A DNA stretch of 64,000 bases from Limosilactobacillus reuteri (GTDB lineage: Bacteria; Bacillota; Bacilli; Lactobacillales; Lactobacillaceae), in contig NZ_JAJGTZ010000025.1 in NCBI RefSeq assembly GCF_020784725.1, forward strand, positions 1-64,000, given 5' to 3'. The notes below the pieces were generated by a model, which ran no database searches, was not told the origin of the DNA, and saw only the letters and a program-made list of their open reading frames with translations. Below are positions 26,143 through 35,142 of the stretch, piece after piece (positions within the stretch are counted from its first letter, which is position 1; each line of letters opens with the position of its first letter). A program made the position numbers and the translations under genes.

Positions 26143-27629
26143 TGAAATTAATGTATCGGTTGATGCTTTCATTTTTTGCGATTATTCTGACGCTAATGGT
26201 GATTGTTAGTATTTCATTTATAAATGTAACTAATAACACTATGTATCATAATACGTGGCAACAATTGAAAAGTTATTCTGATAGTTTAATTCAGGATTCT
26301 ATTCGTTACAATATGGCAACCCAAAGTTTTGAAGGGTTTGCTACAGAATCGTTAAATAGCAATGCCAATCTTTTAACACGTCAAAATGTTCACTTTGCAA
26401 TTTATGATACAACTCACCGGAAAATCTTTGCCAGTAACGGCTTTGCTCCGAGTATGAGTAAAAGTGATTGGAAAAAGTTAAAAAAGGGAGAAACCGTTTG
26501 TACTAAACTAATTACTCCTAAAATTAATTCACGAGTATCAAAGGGTGTCTCTCCAAGAATGACCGAAGTTTCACGACCATATTTCTATAAAGGGAAGATG
26601 ATTGCGGTAGTTTCAATTGCAACCTTTGTCTCGACGATTGAGCAAAATATGCATCAAATAAAGATTAACTTAATAATGGCATTACTGACTGCTAGCCTTG
26701 TAACACTTGCGGTTAGCTACTTCTTGGCACGGTCGATTACCAAACGAATTGATCGATTGCGAATGGCCACTCACCAAATTGCGCAAGGAAATTACAATGT
26801 TGAAGTGGACGATAATGGGCGTGATGAAGTGGCCGATCTTGGTCGAAGTTTTAACCAAATGACCGCTTCATTACGTGAATCACAACAAGAAATTCGCCGG
26901 CAAGAAGAGCGAAGACGCCAATTTATGGCCAATGCAGCTCATGAAATGCGGACGCCATTAACAACTATTAATGGAATTCTTGAAGGGTTACAGTATGATG
27001 CGATTCCAGAAGAGGATAAAAAGCATAGTATTCAATTAATGCAGAACGATACTCGTCGTTTAATTCGTTTAGTTAATGATAATTTGGATTATGAAAAGAT
27101 TCGCACTAACCAAATTGCGATGGAACGGAAAGTATTTGATGCATCAGCAGTACTCGAAAACTTACGAGAGCAGTTAGCGAAAAAGGCAAAAGAAAAGAAG
27201 GATATTTTGCACTTGGATGTAGAAAAGAATTTACGAGTATATGCAGACTATGATCGGTTTGTGCAGATTATGTTCAATATTATTCAAAACGCTATCCAAT
27301 TCACTGATAACGGAATTATTGATATTCGAGGAAGACGTGTGGAAAAGGGAAGTAAATTTGAAGTTCAAGATAACGGGATTGGGATGACTCCCGAACAGCT
27401 TGAAAATATCTGGGAACGATACTATAAGGCTGATCGTTCACGGATGAATACTAAGTACGGGGAATCCGGCTTAGGGCTAGCGATTGTGCGGCAGTTAGTT
27501 CTCCTTCATGGAGGAAAAATTGACGTAAAAAGTCAGTATGGCAAGGGGACGACATTTACAATCTTTTTCCCTGATCGGGAATATGCTCCTCACAATATTC
27601 AACCTACAAATAGTAAAGATAAAAAGTAA
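26142..27629 (+). CDS. Membrane sensor histidine kinase
   Basis: A 495-aa protein with two membrane helices (about residues 8-30 and 175-195) around an extracellular sensor of about 145 residues. A HAMP domain follows (RSITKRIDRLRMATHQIAQGNY), then a HisKA dimerisation domain with phospho-acceptor His267 in AAHEMRTPLTT. The ATPase domain has NIIQNAIQFT (N box), DNGIGM and GESGLGLAI (G boxes). It pairs with the preceding response regulator. The sensor domain matches nothing I recognise. Confidence 0.93.
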   Translation: MKLMYRLMLSFFAIILTLMVIVSISFINVTNNTMYHNTWQQLKSYSDSLIQDSIRYNMATQSFEGFATESLNSNANLLTRQNVHFAIYDTTHRKIFASNGFAPSMSKSDWKKLKKGETVCTKLITPKINSRVSKGVSPRMTEVSRPYFYKGKMIAVVSIATFVSTIEQNMHQIKINLIMALLTASLVTLAVSYFLARSITKRIDRLRMATHQIAQGNYNVEVDDNGRDEVADLGRSFNQMTASLRESQQEIRRQEERRRQFMANAAHEMRTPLTTINGILEGLQYDAIPEEDKKHSIQLMQNDTRRLIRLVNDNLDYEKIRTNQIAMERKVFDASAVLENLREQLAKKAKEKKDILHLDVEKNLRVYADYDRFVQIMFNIIQNAIQFTDNGIIDIRGRRVEKGSKFEVQDNGIGMTPEQLENIWERYYKADRSRMNTKYGESGLGLAIVRQLVLLHGGKIDVKSQYGKGTTFTIFFPDREYAPHNIQPTNSKDKK

Positions 27630-27644
27630 ACCAATGTTTTAAGT

Positions 27645-27682
27645 GAAACGCTTTAACTGTGATAGTGAAGCGTTTCTTTTTT
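27645..27682 (+). terminator. Terminator after the two-component operon
   Basis: GAAACGCTT (27645-27653) pairs perfectly with AAGCGTTTC (27668-27676), followed by T6. Confidence 0.85.
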
Positions 27683-27724
27683 GTAGATCAATTTTTATAA
27701 TCCAAATAAATTTAAAGAAAGCGC

Positions 27725-27753
27725 TTGTGGAAGCGTTTACCATATGATACACT
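27725..27753 (+). promoter_or_regulatory. Promoter with overlapping cre site, GRP-family sugar porter
   Basis: TTGTGG (27725-27730), 17 bp, TACACT (27748-27753). TGGAAGCGTTTACC (27728-27741) matches the CcpA cre consensus well and covers the -35 and spacer, so catabolite repression is likely. Confidence 0.6.
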
Positions 27754-27797
27754 TATATCTCGTAATAATATTACGGATTGATAGGAGAGAATTTTTT

Positions 27798-28658
27798 ATG
27801 AACTACTTACTTGCTTTAATCCCTGCGATTGGTTGGGGAATTATGCCACTGATCACTGGTAAGATTGGTGGTTCAACGATTAACCAAATGTTTGGTATTG
27901 GTGCCGGTGCTACGATTGTTGGGTTGGTTGCATTTATTATTGGTCATCCAACTGTTACAACGACTGGATTCTGGTTCTCTGTATTGTGTGGTGCTTTATG
28001 GACAATTGGTCAAATTGGACAATTTGTTTCATTTAAGCGGATGGGTGTTTCAAATACGATTCCCCTATCAACAGTACTTCAATTAGTTGGTAATTCTTTG
28101 ATTGGGGTTATTATCTTTGGAGAATGGCGTGGAGCACGTGCTCTTACTATTGGTTTCATCGCCTTAGCAATTGTTATTGTTGGTGCTTTGATGACCTCTG
28201 TTACTGATCAGAGCAGCGGAAAGAAAATTACTGTTCAGAATTTCCTTTTTCTATTAATTACTTCTATTGGTTACTGGGTTTACTCAGCGTTCCCAAAGAT
28301 GCCAATGGTTGCTAATGATAGTTCTTTAGGTATCTTCCTTCCAGAAATGCTTGGTATTTTACTTGGATCTGTTATTTATGCTATTTGTTCAGGAAATATT
28401 GACTCCTTTAAGCAAAAGAAGCAATACCTCAATATCTGGGGTGGTATTTCTTGGGGGATTGCTGCTTTAGCTTATATCTTTGCTGGACGAGCATTAGGAA
28501 TTAATACAGCCTTTGTCTTCACGCAAATGAACGTTATTATTGCAACAATTGGTGGTATCTTAGTTCTTCATGAACACAAGACTCGGCGGGAAATGTCATT
28601 TACAATTGCCGGAATCATCTTTATTGTTGCCGGAAGTATTTTAACTATTTTTGCTTAA
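27798..28658 (+). CDS. GRP-family glucose/ribose uptake protein (GlcU/RbsU type)
   Basis: A 286-aa protein with 10 predicted membrane helices, starting NYLLALIPAIGWGIMPLITGKIGGS after AGGAGAG. The GRP (glucose/ribose porter) family signatures are clear: GALWTIGQIGQFVSFKRMGVSNTIPLST, GNSLIGVIIFGEW and GGIFLVLHEHKT-like sequence near the end. Known members carry glucose (GlcU) or ribose (RbsU), and the sequence alone does not separate them. An upstream in-frame start at 27744 overlaps the promoter and was rejected. Confidence 0.88.
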   Translation: MNYLLALIPAIGWGIMPLITGKIGGSTINQMFGIGAGATIVGLVAFIIGHPTVTTTGFWFSVLCGALWTIGQIGQFVSFKRMGVSNTIPLSTVLQLVGNSLIGVIIFGEWRGARALTIGFIALAIVIVGALMTSVTDQSSGKKITVQNFLFLLITSIGYWVYSAFPKMPMVANDSSLGIFLPEMLGILLGSVIYAICSGNIDSFKQKKQYLNIWGGISWGIAALAYIFAGRALGINTAFVFTQMNVIIATIGGILVLHEHKTRREMSFTIAGIIFIVAGSILTIFA

Positions 28659-28674
28659 ATTATATTAAAACTAA

Positions 28675-28710
28675 AAAAGACCTTCATCGGATTTTTGATG
28701 AAGGTCTTTT
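28675..28710. terminator. Bidirectional terminator
   Basis: AAAAGACCTTCATC (28675-28688) pairs perfectly with GATGAAGGTCTTTT (28697-28710). It lies between the GRP porter gene and the convergent acetyltransferase gene. Confidence 0.9.
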
Positions 28711-28727
28711 AATGTATGAATTATTAT

Positions 28728-29342
28728 TTAATAAGGGAAATTTTCCAAGCGGTCTTTTTCAGTAATAGGACGAATTACTTTGCCTGGGACACCAAGAACA
28801 AGGGAGTTATCAGGAATATCTTTAGTAACGACAGTACCTGCTCCGATAACGCAACCATTGCCGATTGTTACGCCTGGACAAACTGTTACATTGCTTGCAA
28901 GCCAACAGTTATCGCCAATTGTAACTGGTTTGCCATATTCAACGTCATCGAACTGACCGTCTGCTTGTTGACGAATATTACGTTGCTGATACATGAGAGG
29001 ATGCATGGCTGTAATGATCGAGACGTTTGGGCCGCACATTACATTATCTCCAATAGTAACAGGACATGTATCTAAAATGGTAAAGTTAAAATTAGCATAG
29101 AAATTCTTACCTATTTTAGTAAACCGACCGTAATCAATATGAATAGGTCCTTGAAGATATATTCCGTCAGCATGATGAGGAAATAGGCGATCAATAATCA
29201 TTCCTCGTTCAACAGTATCTTCATCAGTTGTTAAGTTATAGTCACGACAAAGACGATGAGCAAGGTGAGAAAACTTATTCAGTTCCGGTGTTCCAGGACG
29301 ATAAGACTTTCCAGCTAACATATTTTCAGTATTTTTATCCAT
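28728..29342 (-). CDS. Sugar O-acetyltransferase (maltose/galactoside acetyltransferase family)
   Basis: A 204-aa protein. The N-terminal Mac domain (MLAGKSYRPGTPELNKFSHLAHRLCRDYN) is followed by left-handed beta-helix hexapeptide repeats (ITIGDNVMCGPNVSI, VTIGDNCWLASNVTV, VTIGNGCVIGAGTVVTKD). The catalytic His lies in AMHPLM. It acetylates sugars using acetyl-CoA, perhaps to detoxify surplus sugar; the true substrate is unknown. Promoter on the minus strand is TTGACA (29420-29415), 17 bp, CATACT (29397-29392). Confidence 0.93.
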   Translation of the reverse strand: MDKNTENMLAGKSYRPGTPELNKFSHLAHRLCRDYNLTTDEDTVERGMIIDRLFPHHADGIYLQGPIHIDYGRFTKIGKNFYANFNFTILDTCPVTIGDNVMCGPNVSIITAMHPLMYQQRNIRQQADGQFDDVEYGKPVTIGDNCWLASNVTVCPGVTIGNGCVIGAGTVVTKDIPDNSLVLGVPGKVIRPITEKDRLENFPY

Positions 29343-29365
29343 GAATAATTCTTCCTTTCAAATTA

Positions 29366-29420
29366 TGTAAGCGGATACGCTGCGTGTTTCCAGTATGCTT
29401 AATTAACCTTAAATTGTCAA
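29366..29420 (-). promoter_or_regulatory. Acetyltransferase promoter with downstream cre-like site
   Basis: TTGACA (29420-29415), 17 bp, CATACT (29397-29392) on the minus strand. TGTAAGCGGATACG (29366-29379, plus strand) resembles cre and lies just after the expected transcription start, where CcpA could act as a roadblock. Confidence 0.45.
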
Positions 29421-29453
29421 TTTTCATTAATGAGAAAAATTTGCTAGTTCTGA

Positions 29454-29482
29454 TTGAAACCGACTTCATTATCCGCTATCAT
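29454..29482 (+). promoter_or_regulatory. Promoter of pgi
   Basis: TTGAAA (29454-29459), 17 bp, TATCAT (29477-29482), about 40 bp upstream of the pgi start. Confidence 0.6.
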
Positions 29483-29522
29483 TTAAATGTCTAAAAAATA
29501 AAAATAGAAAGAAGCTATTGGA

Positions 29523-30881
29523 ATGACACACATTAAATTTGACAGTAGCGCATTAAAGCAATTTGTTCATGAAAACGAACTTGGCGAAATGCAAGCAATG
29601 GTTAACGCCGCTAATGATGAATTACGGAATGGAACTGGTGCTGGTGCCGACTTCCGTGATTGGCTCCATTTACCAACCGAATATGACAAAGAAGAATTTA
29701 CTCGTATTAAAAAGGCCGCTGATAAGATTCAACGTGATTCAGATGTCTTAGTTGTTATTGGAATTGGTGGTTCTTACCTTGGTGCCCAAATGGCGATCGA
29801 CTTCTTACACAATACTTTCTATCAAGCTCAAAAGGCAAAAGACCGGAAAGCTCCATTGGTCGTCTTTGCTGGTAACTCCTTGAGTTCAACCTATGTTCAC
29901 GACTTGATCCAATTAATTGGTGATAAAGACTTTTCCATCAATGTTGTTTCAAAGTCAGGAACAACCACTGAACCATCAATTGCCTTCCGAATCTTTAAGG
30001 ACCTTTTAATTAAGAAGTATGGTGAAAATGAAGCTAATAAGCGGATTTATGCTACTACTGATAAGGCTAAGGGTGCCTTAAAGACTGAAGCAGATGCTCA
30101 TGGCTATGAAACCTTTGTTATTCCTGATGGGGTTGGAGGACGTTATTCAGTTCTTTCTGCGGTAGGTCTTTTGCCAATCGCTGCTTCTGGTGCGGACATT
30201 GATAAGCTGATGGAAGGAGCTGCACAAGCGGAAAAGGATTATGTTGATCCTGATCTAACCAAGAACGAAGCCTACCAATACGCTGCTTACCGGAACATTC
30301 TTTATCGTAAGGGCTATGAAACAGAATTACTCGAAAACTACGAGCCTAACATGCGGATGTTTGCGGAATGGTGGAAACAATTAGCTGGGGAATCAGAAGG
30401 AAAAGATCAAAAAGGAATATATCCTTCTTCAGCTAACTTCACAACCGACCTTCACTCACTTGGTCAATACATCCAAGAAGGTCGCCGTTTCTTAATGGAA
30501 ACCGTTGTTAAGCTTGATAAGCCAAATTATGACATGGAAATTCCAACTGAGCCAGATAATCTTGATGGTTTAGGCTACTTGGAAGGTAAGACAATGGATT
30601 ACGTTAACACCAAGGCTTATGAAGCAGTGGTTGCTGCTCATACTGATGGTGGAGTACCAGTGATGACTGTTCATATCCCACAAGAAGATGAATATACGTT
30701 AGGTTACCTTATTTACTTCTTTGAGGTTGCGATGGGAATTTCAGGTTACTTAAACGGTATTAATCCATTTAACCAACCGGGTGTTGAAGCTTATAAGACT
30801 AACATGTTTGGATTGCTTGGTAAGCCAGGCTATGAAGAAATTGGTAAAGAATTACGAGCTAAGATGGATAAGAATGATTAG
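29523..30881 (+). CDS. pgi: Glucose-6-phosphate isomerase
   Basis: Interconverts glucose-6-P and fructose-6-P. 452 aa, the usual Firmicutes length. Signatures are [51 protein letters not shown] (catalytic region) and [18 protein letters not shown]. Monocistronic, with a promoter upstream and a terminator after. Confidence 0.97.
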   Translation: MTHIKFDSSALKQFVHENELGEMQAMVNAANDELRNGTGAGADFRDWLHLPTEYDKEEFTRIKKAADKIQRDSDVLVVIGIGGSYLGAQMAIDFLHNTFYQAQKAKDRKAPLVVFAGNSLSSTYVHDLIQLIGDKDFSINVVSKSGTTTEPSIAFRIFKDLLIKKYGENEANKRIYATTDKAKGALKTEADAHGYETFVIPDGVGGRYSVLSAVGLLPIAASGADIDKLMEGAAQAEKDYVDPDLTKNEAYQYAAYRNILYRKGYETELLENYEPNMRMFAEWWKQLAGESEGKDQKGIYPSSANFTTDLHSLGQYIQEGRRFLMETVVKLDKPNYDMEIPTEPDNLDGLGYLEGKTMDYVNTKAYEAVVAAHTDGGVPVMTVHIPQEDEYTLGYLIYFFEVAMGISGYLNGINPFNQPGVEAYKTNMFGLLGKPGYEEIGKELRAKMDKND

Positions 30882-30902
30882 TATAAATTAAATATAATCA
30901 AG

Positions 30903-30944
30903 AAGGGGAATAGCTGTTACGACATAGCTATTCTCTCCTTTTAT
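30903..30944 (+). terminator. Terminator after pgi
   Basis: GAATAGCT (30909-30916) pairs with AGCTATTC (30927-30934), extended by flanking partial pairs, ending in TTTT. Confidence 0.7.
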
Positions 30945-30957
30945 CTGGAGTATTTTT

Positions 30958-31164
30958 ATGAAAAAAGAAGAATTAATTGAACATCGGGATCGGGTAAAAG
31001 ATCATTTAGTAGTATGGATTGTTTTAACGATTTGTCTGCAAATATTAACTGTTTTTCATATCTTGGCATTTTTAAAATATGTAGTATGGCTTTCTGCCGC
31101 TTATAGTATTTTACTAATTATCTTGTGGTGTTATTTAGAATTTAAAATTTTACATTTAAAATAA
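30958..31164 (+). CDS. Small membrane protein of unknown function, 68 aa
   Basis: A charged N-terminus (KKEELIEHRDRVKDH) is followed by two hydrophobic segments (about residues 16-36 and 42-64). No known family is recognised. It starts with ATG at 30958 after CTGGAG, right behind the pgi terminator, and is closed by its own terminator. It looks like a real gene from its spacing and initiation signals, but the function is unknown. Confidence 0.6.
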   Translation: MKKEELIEHRDRVKDHLVVWIVLTICLQILTVFHILAFLKYVVWLSAAYSILLIILWCYLEFKILHLK

Positions 31165-31171
31165 TTTAATA

Positions 31172-31204
31172 AAAAAGAAGGACCGATGCCTTCTTCCTTT
31201 TTAT
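31172..31204. terminator. Terminator between two small genes
   Basis: AAGAAGG (31175-31181) pairs with CCTTCTT (31189-31195), flanked by A5 and T5, so it could serve both strands. Confidence 0.65.
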
Positions 31205-31503
31205 TAAATAAGACCAAAACGATTTCTTACAGCTGTATTAATACAGTTTGCTAATTTCTCTTTAACCTTTTTATTTATATCTAAATTATTAGTATCATCT
31301 TTAAGATAGGCATTAATTATGATTGAAGCCATTACATGTTTAGGAACAGAAAATATTTTAATGTTCATATATTTAGGATTTTTGGCGGGAACATCTTTAA
31401 AAGTGAGAACAATATCCTTACCATTAACACGAATTGTTGTTTTACCACCCTTACCAACTGTGTAGTCAAGGTCGTTAGGAATACAATTTTTATATGCAAT
31501 CAT
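31204..31503 (-). CDS. Hypothetical protein, 99 aa
   Basis: No family recognised. The protein (IAYKNCIPNDLDYTVGKGGKTTIRVNG...) looks soluble, basic and rich in Asn and Lys, with beta-strand-like N-terminal and helical C-terminal halves. I choose the ATG at 31503 because it is 7-8 nt after AAAGGA; the upstream ATG at 31512 overlaps that binding site. AT-rich codon use differs slightly from its neighbours, which hints at acquisition, but weakly. Confidence 0.6.
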   Translation of the reverse strand: MIAYKNCIPNDLDYTVGKGGKTTIRVNGKDIVLTFKDVPAKNPKYMNIKIFSVPKHVMASIIINAYLKDDTNNLDINKKVKEKLANCINTAVRNRFGLI

Positions 31504-31647
31504 AATGGTCATCCTTTCTTATTATTAATATTATTGTTAGTATAACATAATTTAAGTTATACTCGATGATTGTAAATTATGAAGAGAAGAATGGTAAGAA
31601 AAAAGATACTTAAAAATAAAATTGGTTAAGAAGGGAATGAAATTATA

Positions 31648-32028
31648 ATGAACGAATATGTAATTGGGGTCGACCTAGGGACAAGTGCAGTTAAGGTTTC
31701 AGCGATGGATCGTGATGGCAAGATTGTTGCGCAACAAAGCTAGGGCTATGATCTCCATCAGCCTCGTCCTGGCTACAGCGAACAAGACCCGCGAGATTGG
31801 CTTTGTGGAACAACGATTACAGCGGATACCTACATTGGCGAAGTTTGGAATAGTAATAATCCTAAAATTCAAGAAGCACTTAAACAATCTGGCTTATATG
31901 ATGCTTTAAAACCAATGATGGCTGATGCCGCATGGGTAGTGATTTCTGCGAATATGCCATTGCGATCGCTAACTGCTGCAGGGGTAGATGAAGAGAAGTG
32001 TGAAGCCTTTTTACAAGAACTTAGATAA
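31648..32028 (+). pseudogene. Xylulokinase-type (FGGY) gene remnant with in-frame TAG and a foreign 3' part
   Basis: The frame from 31648 reads [20 protein letters not shown], the ATP-binding start of a xylulokinase or gluconate-kinase type enzyme. It meets a TAG at 31741 (codon 32) and continues in frame with GYDLHQPRPGYSEQDPRDW, still FGGY-like. About 9 residues later it turns into roughly 70 residues (ADTYIGEVWNSNNPKIQEAL...) that do not look like the kinase, ending at 32028. A full kinase is about 500 aa, so a large internal deletion has joined the 5' end to another gene's 3' end. The ribosome binding site AAGGGA is intact. Confidence 0.8.
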
Positions 32029-32035
32029 TGTAAAT

Positions 32036-32078
32036 AACGGAGAAAACAACCGTCTTAAGGTCATTTTCTCCGTTATTT
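32036..32078. terminator. Bidirectional terminator
   Basis: AACGGAGAAAA (32036-32046) pairs perfectly with TTTTCTCCGTT (32064-32074), then ATTTTA. It lies between the pseudogene and the convergent regulator gene. Confidence 0.8.
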
Positions 32079-32083
32079 TATTG

Positions 32084-32923
32084 TTAATTTATTTCTTGAA
32101 TCAATCCATTAAAGAAGTGTTTTAGTGACACTTGACCACCATTAGTACGTTCGCCTTTGAGAAATGAAATTTCATTGTGGACATTTTTATATTCATATAA
32201 GTTATTTGCATATTCCAGAATAATATCGTTTTCTGGATAATCCATACACATATGGGCGAGATTATTAAGACCAGTTTTTATATCGCGCCGAATTCGTTGG
32301 AAAATTATCTTTTTACCATGTTCATCACATTGGAAAAATTCTTCAAAATTAACTTCATCAAAACTAATCTCTCGTTCAATCATTGTATTAATAAGTTTGT
32401 TAATTGCAGGGGCGCCATTTCCAGCTGTAATACCGAGAAAACGTAAGATAGATTGGGCGTTTTCTTTTTTCTTGTTTTTTCCACTAATCGTAACCGTATT
32501 ATTGTTCGTAGCAGCACCACTCACAAGGTCCAAAACTTGAAGAAGGCGGTTAGACATATTAATATTTTGTGCTGCTAGTTTAATAACGGACTTAACTTCT
32601 GCAATGTTTAATGGTTTTTCAATAAAAAAATCAATCCCATGTTGATATGCACTTGTTTTTACAGAAGGCAGAATTGCTTGAGCAGTCATAATGAAGTGTG
32701 GATAATGATGACTGTCCTGAATTTTTTGAATAAGTTGAACTCCATCCATTGCTGGCATTGCATAATCAATAAACATGATGTCAATTCCTAGGCGCATTGC
32801 ATCATCATAGGCCTGTTGCGGATTAGAGGTTGTTCCGACGACGGTATTGTTGAAATCATTTTCAATAATATTGGATAATAAATGAATAATTTTACTATCA
32901 TTATCTAAAATATAAAAATTCAT
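32084..32923 (-). CDS. Orphan response regulator of the YcbB/GlnL family
   Basis: A 279-aa protein. The N-terminal receiver domain (about 1-118) has phosphoacceptor Asp53 (MFIDYAMPAMDGVQL) and the conserved Lys in FIEKPL. The C-terminal half (about 150-279: QSILRFLGITAGNGAPAINKLINTMI, RIRRDIKTGLNNLAHM) matches the YcbB DNA-binding region of Bacillus subtilis GlnL. GlnL normally sits with kinase GlnK and glutamine genes, but no kinase is adjacent here. It is divergent from arcB-arcC. A triple 10-bp-period repeat lies just upstream of its own start and upstream of arcB and arcA, so it may control arginine catabolism (inference). Confidence 0.85.
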   Translation of the reverse strand: MNFYILDNDSKIIHLLSNIIENDFNNTVVGTTSNPQQAYDDAMRLGIDIMFIDYAMPAMDGVQLIQKIQDSHHYPHFIMTAQAILPSVKTSAYQHGIDFFIEKPLNIAEVKSVIKLAAQNINMSNRLLQVLDLVSGAATNNNTVTISGKNKKKENAQSILRFLGITAGNGAPAINKLINTMIEREISFDEVNFEEFFQCDEHGKKIIFQRIRRDIKTGLNNLAHMCMDYPENDIILEYANNLYEYKNVHNEISFLKGERTNGGQVSLKHFFNGLIQEIN

Positions 32924-32940
32924 GTATTTTCACCGATTTC

Positions 32941-32965
32941 TTGATGTTGTTTGAAGTATCTTGAA
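32941..32965 (-). promoter_or_regulatory. Triple 10-bp-period repeat ahead of the YcbB/GlnL-type gene
   Basis: TTGAT (32941), TTGAA (32951) and TTGAA (32961) repeat at exactly 10 bp, written on the plus strand. The array is 18 bp upstream of the regulator's start codon, next to its ribosome binding site. It may be an autoregulatory site or a distal part of the arcB control region. Confidence 0.5.
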
Positions 32966-33032
32966 ACACTATTTAATTTTACTCTTTGTGAAGATAATAG
33001 ACAATAGAGCTGCTGTTTTACAAATGTGTAGC

Positions 33033-33046
33033 TGTTTCCGCTTACA
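33033..33046 (+). promoter_or_regulatory. cre-like site upstream of arcB
   Basis: TGTTTCCGCTTACA, read on the minus strand as TGTAAGCGGAAACA, fits the CcpA cre consensus with one clear mismatch. It lies about 100 bp upstream of the probable arcB -10. Confidence 0.5.
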
Positions 33047-33104
33047 TCCTTGTGAATAAAGAAATTGTTGCAAAAAAAATAGTTGAATTTTTTTCTGTTA
33101 TTTA

Positions 33105-33147
33105 TGGAATTTATTTGAAGTATTGTGAAACTTCATCCTATTATAGT
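33105..33147 (+). promoter_or_regulatory. arcB promoter region with triple 10-bp-period repeat
   Basis: TGGAA (33105), TTGAA (33115) and GTGAA (33125) repeat at exactly 10 bp. A -10 TATAGT (33142-33147) follows, with no good -35 at the right distance, as expected for an activated promoter. TTTGAAGTATTGTGAAAC (33114-33131) matches TTTGAAGTATCTTGAAAC at 32950-32967 in 16 of 18 positions. Confidence 0.5.
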
Positions 33148-33178
33148 ACTTGTATTAAGACCTTAGGAGGAAATAAAA

Positions 33179-34186
33179 ATGGCTTTTAATTTACGTAATC
33201 GTAGTTTCTTAACTCTTGCCGATTTTAACACTCGGGAAATGGAATATATGCTTGATCTTGCTGAAGATTTAAAGAAGGCAAAATATGCTGGTTATGAAGG
33301 TAAGAATCTTGAAGGTAAGAACATTGCTTTAATTTTTGAAAAGAGTTCTACTCGTACTCGTTGTTCTTTTGAAGTTGGTGCTAAGGATGAAGGAGCTCAT
33401 GTAACTTACCTTGGCCCATCAGGTTCACACATCGGTCACAAAGAATCTGTTAAGGATACTGCACGAGTTCTTGGTGGAATGTTTGATGGTATCGAATACC
33501 GTGGATTCTCACAACGCAATGTTGAAATTTTAGCTAAGTACTCTGGTGTACCGGTTTGGAATGGTTTGACTGACGAAGACCACCCAACACAAGTACTTGC
33601 TGACTTCTTAACAGCTCACGAAGTATTGAAGAAGCCTTACAAGGATATCAAGTTTGCCTTTGTCGGTGACGGTCAAGACAATGTTTCAAATGCATTAATG
33701 CTTGGTGCCGCTGTAATGGGGATGGAATACCACGTTGTTACTCCTAAGGAATTGGAACCAACTAAGGAAACCCTAGATAAGGCTAATGAAATTGCTGCCA
33801 AGACTGGTGCTAAGATTGTTGTTACTAATGACATCAAAGAAGGTGTCAAAGGTATGGACGTAATCTATGCTGATGTTTGGGTATCAATGGGTGAATCTGA
33901 TGATATGTGGGAAAAGCGGATTAACCTTCTTAAGCCTTACCAAGTAACAATGGATGTTATGAAGGCTACTGAAAACCCTAATGTTCTCTTTGAACACTGT
34001 CTTCCTGCATTCCACAACCTCGATACTGAAGTTGGTAAGGAAATTGAAAAGAAGTTTGGCTTAAAGGAAATGGAAGTTACTGACGAAGTATTCGAAAGTG
34101 AACATTCAGTTGTCTTCCGTGAAGCCGAAAACCGGATGCACACTATCAAGGCTGTAATGGTTGCAACTTTGGGTGAACAAAACTAA
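33179..34186 (+). CDS. arcB: Ornithine carbamoyltransferase (catabolic)
   Basis: Second step of the arginine deiminase pathway: citrulline plus phosphate to ornithine and carbamoyl phosphate. 335 aa. The carbamoyl-phosphate motif is [10 protein letters not shown] (about residues 56-65), ornithine binding is DHPTQVLAD, and HCLPAFHN is near the C-terminus. The N-terminus [15 protein letters not shown] matches catabolic OTCs. AGGAGG precedes the ATG. arcC follows at 16 nt, which argues for the catabolic rather than biosynthetic (argF) enzyme. Confidence 0.95.
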   Translation: MAFNLRNRSFLTLADFNTREMEYMLDLAEDLKKAKYAGYEGKNLEGKNIALIFEKSSTRTRCSFEVGAKDEGAHVTYLGPSGSHIGHKESVKDTARVLGGMFDGIEYRGFSQRNVEILAKYSGVPVWNGLTDEDHPTQVLADFLTAHEVLKKPYKDIKFAFVGDGQDNVSNALMLGAAVMGMEYHVVTPKELEPTKETLDKANEIAAKTGAKIVVTNDIKEGVKGMDVIYADVWVSMGESDDMWEKRINLLKPYQVTMDVMKATENPNVLFEHCLPAFHNLDTEVGKEIEKKFGLKEMEVTDEVFESEHSVVFREAENRMHTIKAVMVATLGEQN

Positions 34187-34202
34187 TTAGGAGGCATTTG
34201 CC

Positions 34203-35135
34203 ATGGCTAAAGTAGTCGTTGCTTTAGGGGGAAATGCATTAGGCAAATCACCTGAAGAACAATTAAAGTTAGTAAAAAATACTGCTTCCTCATTAATTGG
34301 GTTAATTGCTGCAGGAAACCAAGTGGTTATTAGTCACGGTAATGGTCCACAAGTGGGTGCCATTAATTTAGGGATGAATTTTGCTGCTGAACACGGCAAA
34401 ACTGCTGCTTTTCCTTTCCCAGAGTGTGGTGCAATGAGTCAAGGTTATATTGGCTACCATTTACAACAAAGTTTAGAAAATGAATTACACCACCGTTGGA
34501 TGAATAAGAGTGTGGCAACAATTGTAACGCAAATTGCAGTTGACCCTAACGATCCAGCTTTTGAAAATCCATCAAAGCCAGTTGGTGACTTCTACACTAA
34601 AGAACAAGCTGATGAAATTGCCAAAGAAAAGGGCTACACTTTTAAAGAAGATGCGGGACGTGGATATCGTCAAGTCGTTCCTTCTCCACTACCAATGAAG
34701 ATTATGGAACTTGATAGCATTAAAACATTGATTGATGCTGACAAGCTTGTTATTGCCGGTGGTGGTGGTGGTGTACCTGTAATCATCACTGATAAGGGAC
34801 TTGAAGGAGTTCCAGCGGTTATTGATAAGGACCGTTCAAGTGCATTGTTAGCCGACAAGATTGATGCCGATAAGTTGATTATTTTAACTGCCGTTGATCA
34901 TGTTTATGTTAACTATGGAAAGCCAGATGAAAAAGCCCTTAAGACATTAAACGTTACAGAAGCTCAGAAATACATGAAAGAAGGGCAATTTGCTGCTGGT
35001 AGTATGCTACCTAAGATTGAAGCATGTCTTTCCTTTGTTGAAGGTCATCCAGAACGAGAAGCATTAATTACTTCTTTAGATGGTCTTGATGACGCTCTCG
35101 CTGGTAAAGTCGGGACAGTTATTCGTGATAACTAA
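34203..35135 (+). CDS. arcC: Carbamate kinase
   Basis: Transfers phosphate from carbamoyl phosphate to ADP, the ATP-yielding step of the ADI pathway. 310 aa. Amino acid kinase fold: [37 protein letters not shown] and [13 protein letters not shown]. It lies 16 nt behind arcB with its own AGGAGG and shares its transcript. The transcript would run into the MITE-like hairpin at 35143. Confidence 0.96.
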   Translation: MAKVVVALGGNALGKSPEEQLKLVKNTASSLIGLIAAGNQVVISHGNGPQVGAINLGMNFAAEHGKTAAFPFPECGAMSQGYIGYHLQQSLENELHHRWMNKSVATIVTQIAVDPNDPAFENPSKPVGDFYTKEQADEIAKEKGYTFKEDAGRGYRQVVPSPLPMKIMELDSIKTLIDADKLVIAGGGGGVPVIITDKGLEGVPAVIDKDRSSALLADKIDADKLIILTAVDHVYVNYGKPDEKALKTLNVTEAQKYMKEGQFAAGSMLPKIEACLSFVEGHPEREALITSLDGLDDALAGKVGTVIRDN

Positions 35136-35142
35136 AAAGAAG

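Noticed and set aside
28716-29075. 119-codon plus-strand frame opposite the hexapeptide acetyltransferase
   Set aside because: Cys- and Asn-rich translation with no family, fully overlapping a convincing gene on the other strand.
31685-31909. Plus-strand 74-codon frame inside the xylB remnant
   Set aside because: Out of frame with the recognisable kinase sequence and low-complexity; the pseudogene frame explains the region.
33179-34186. Biosynthetic argF instead of arcB
   Set aside because: Direct coupling to arcC and the cre/ADI-type control region favour the catabolic enzyme.
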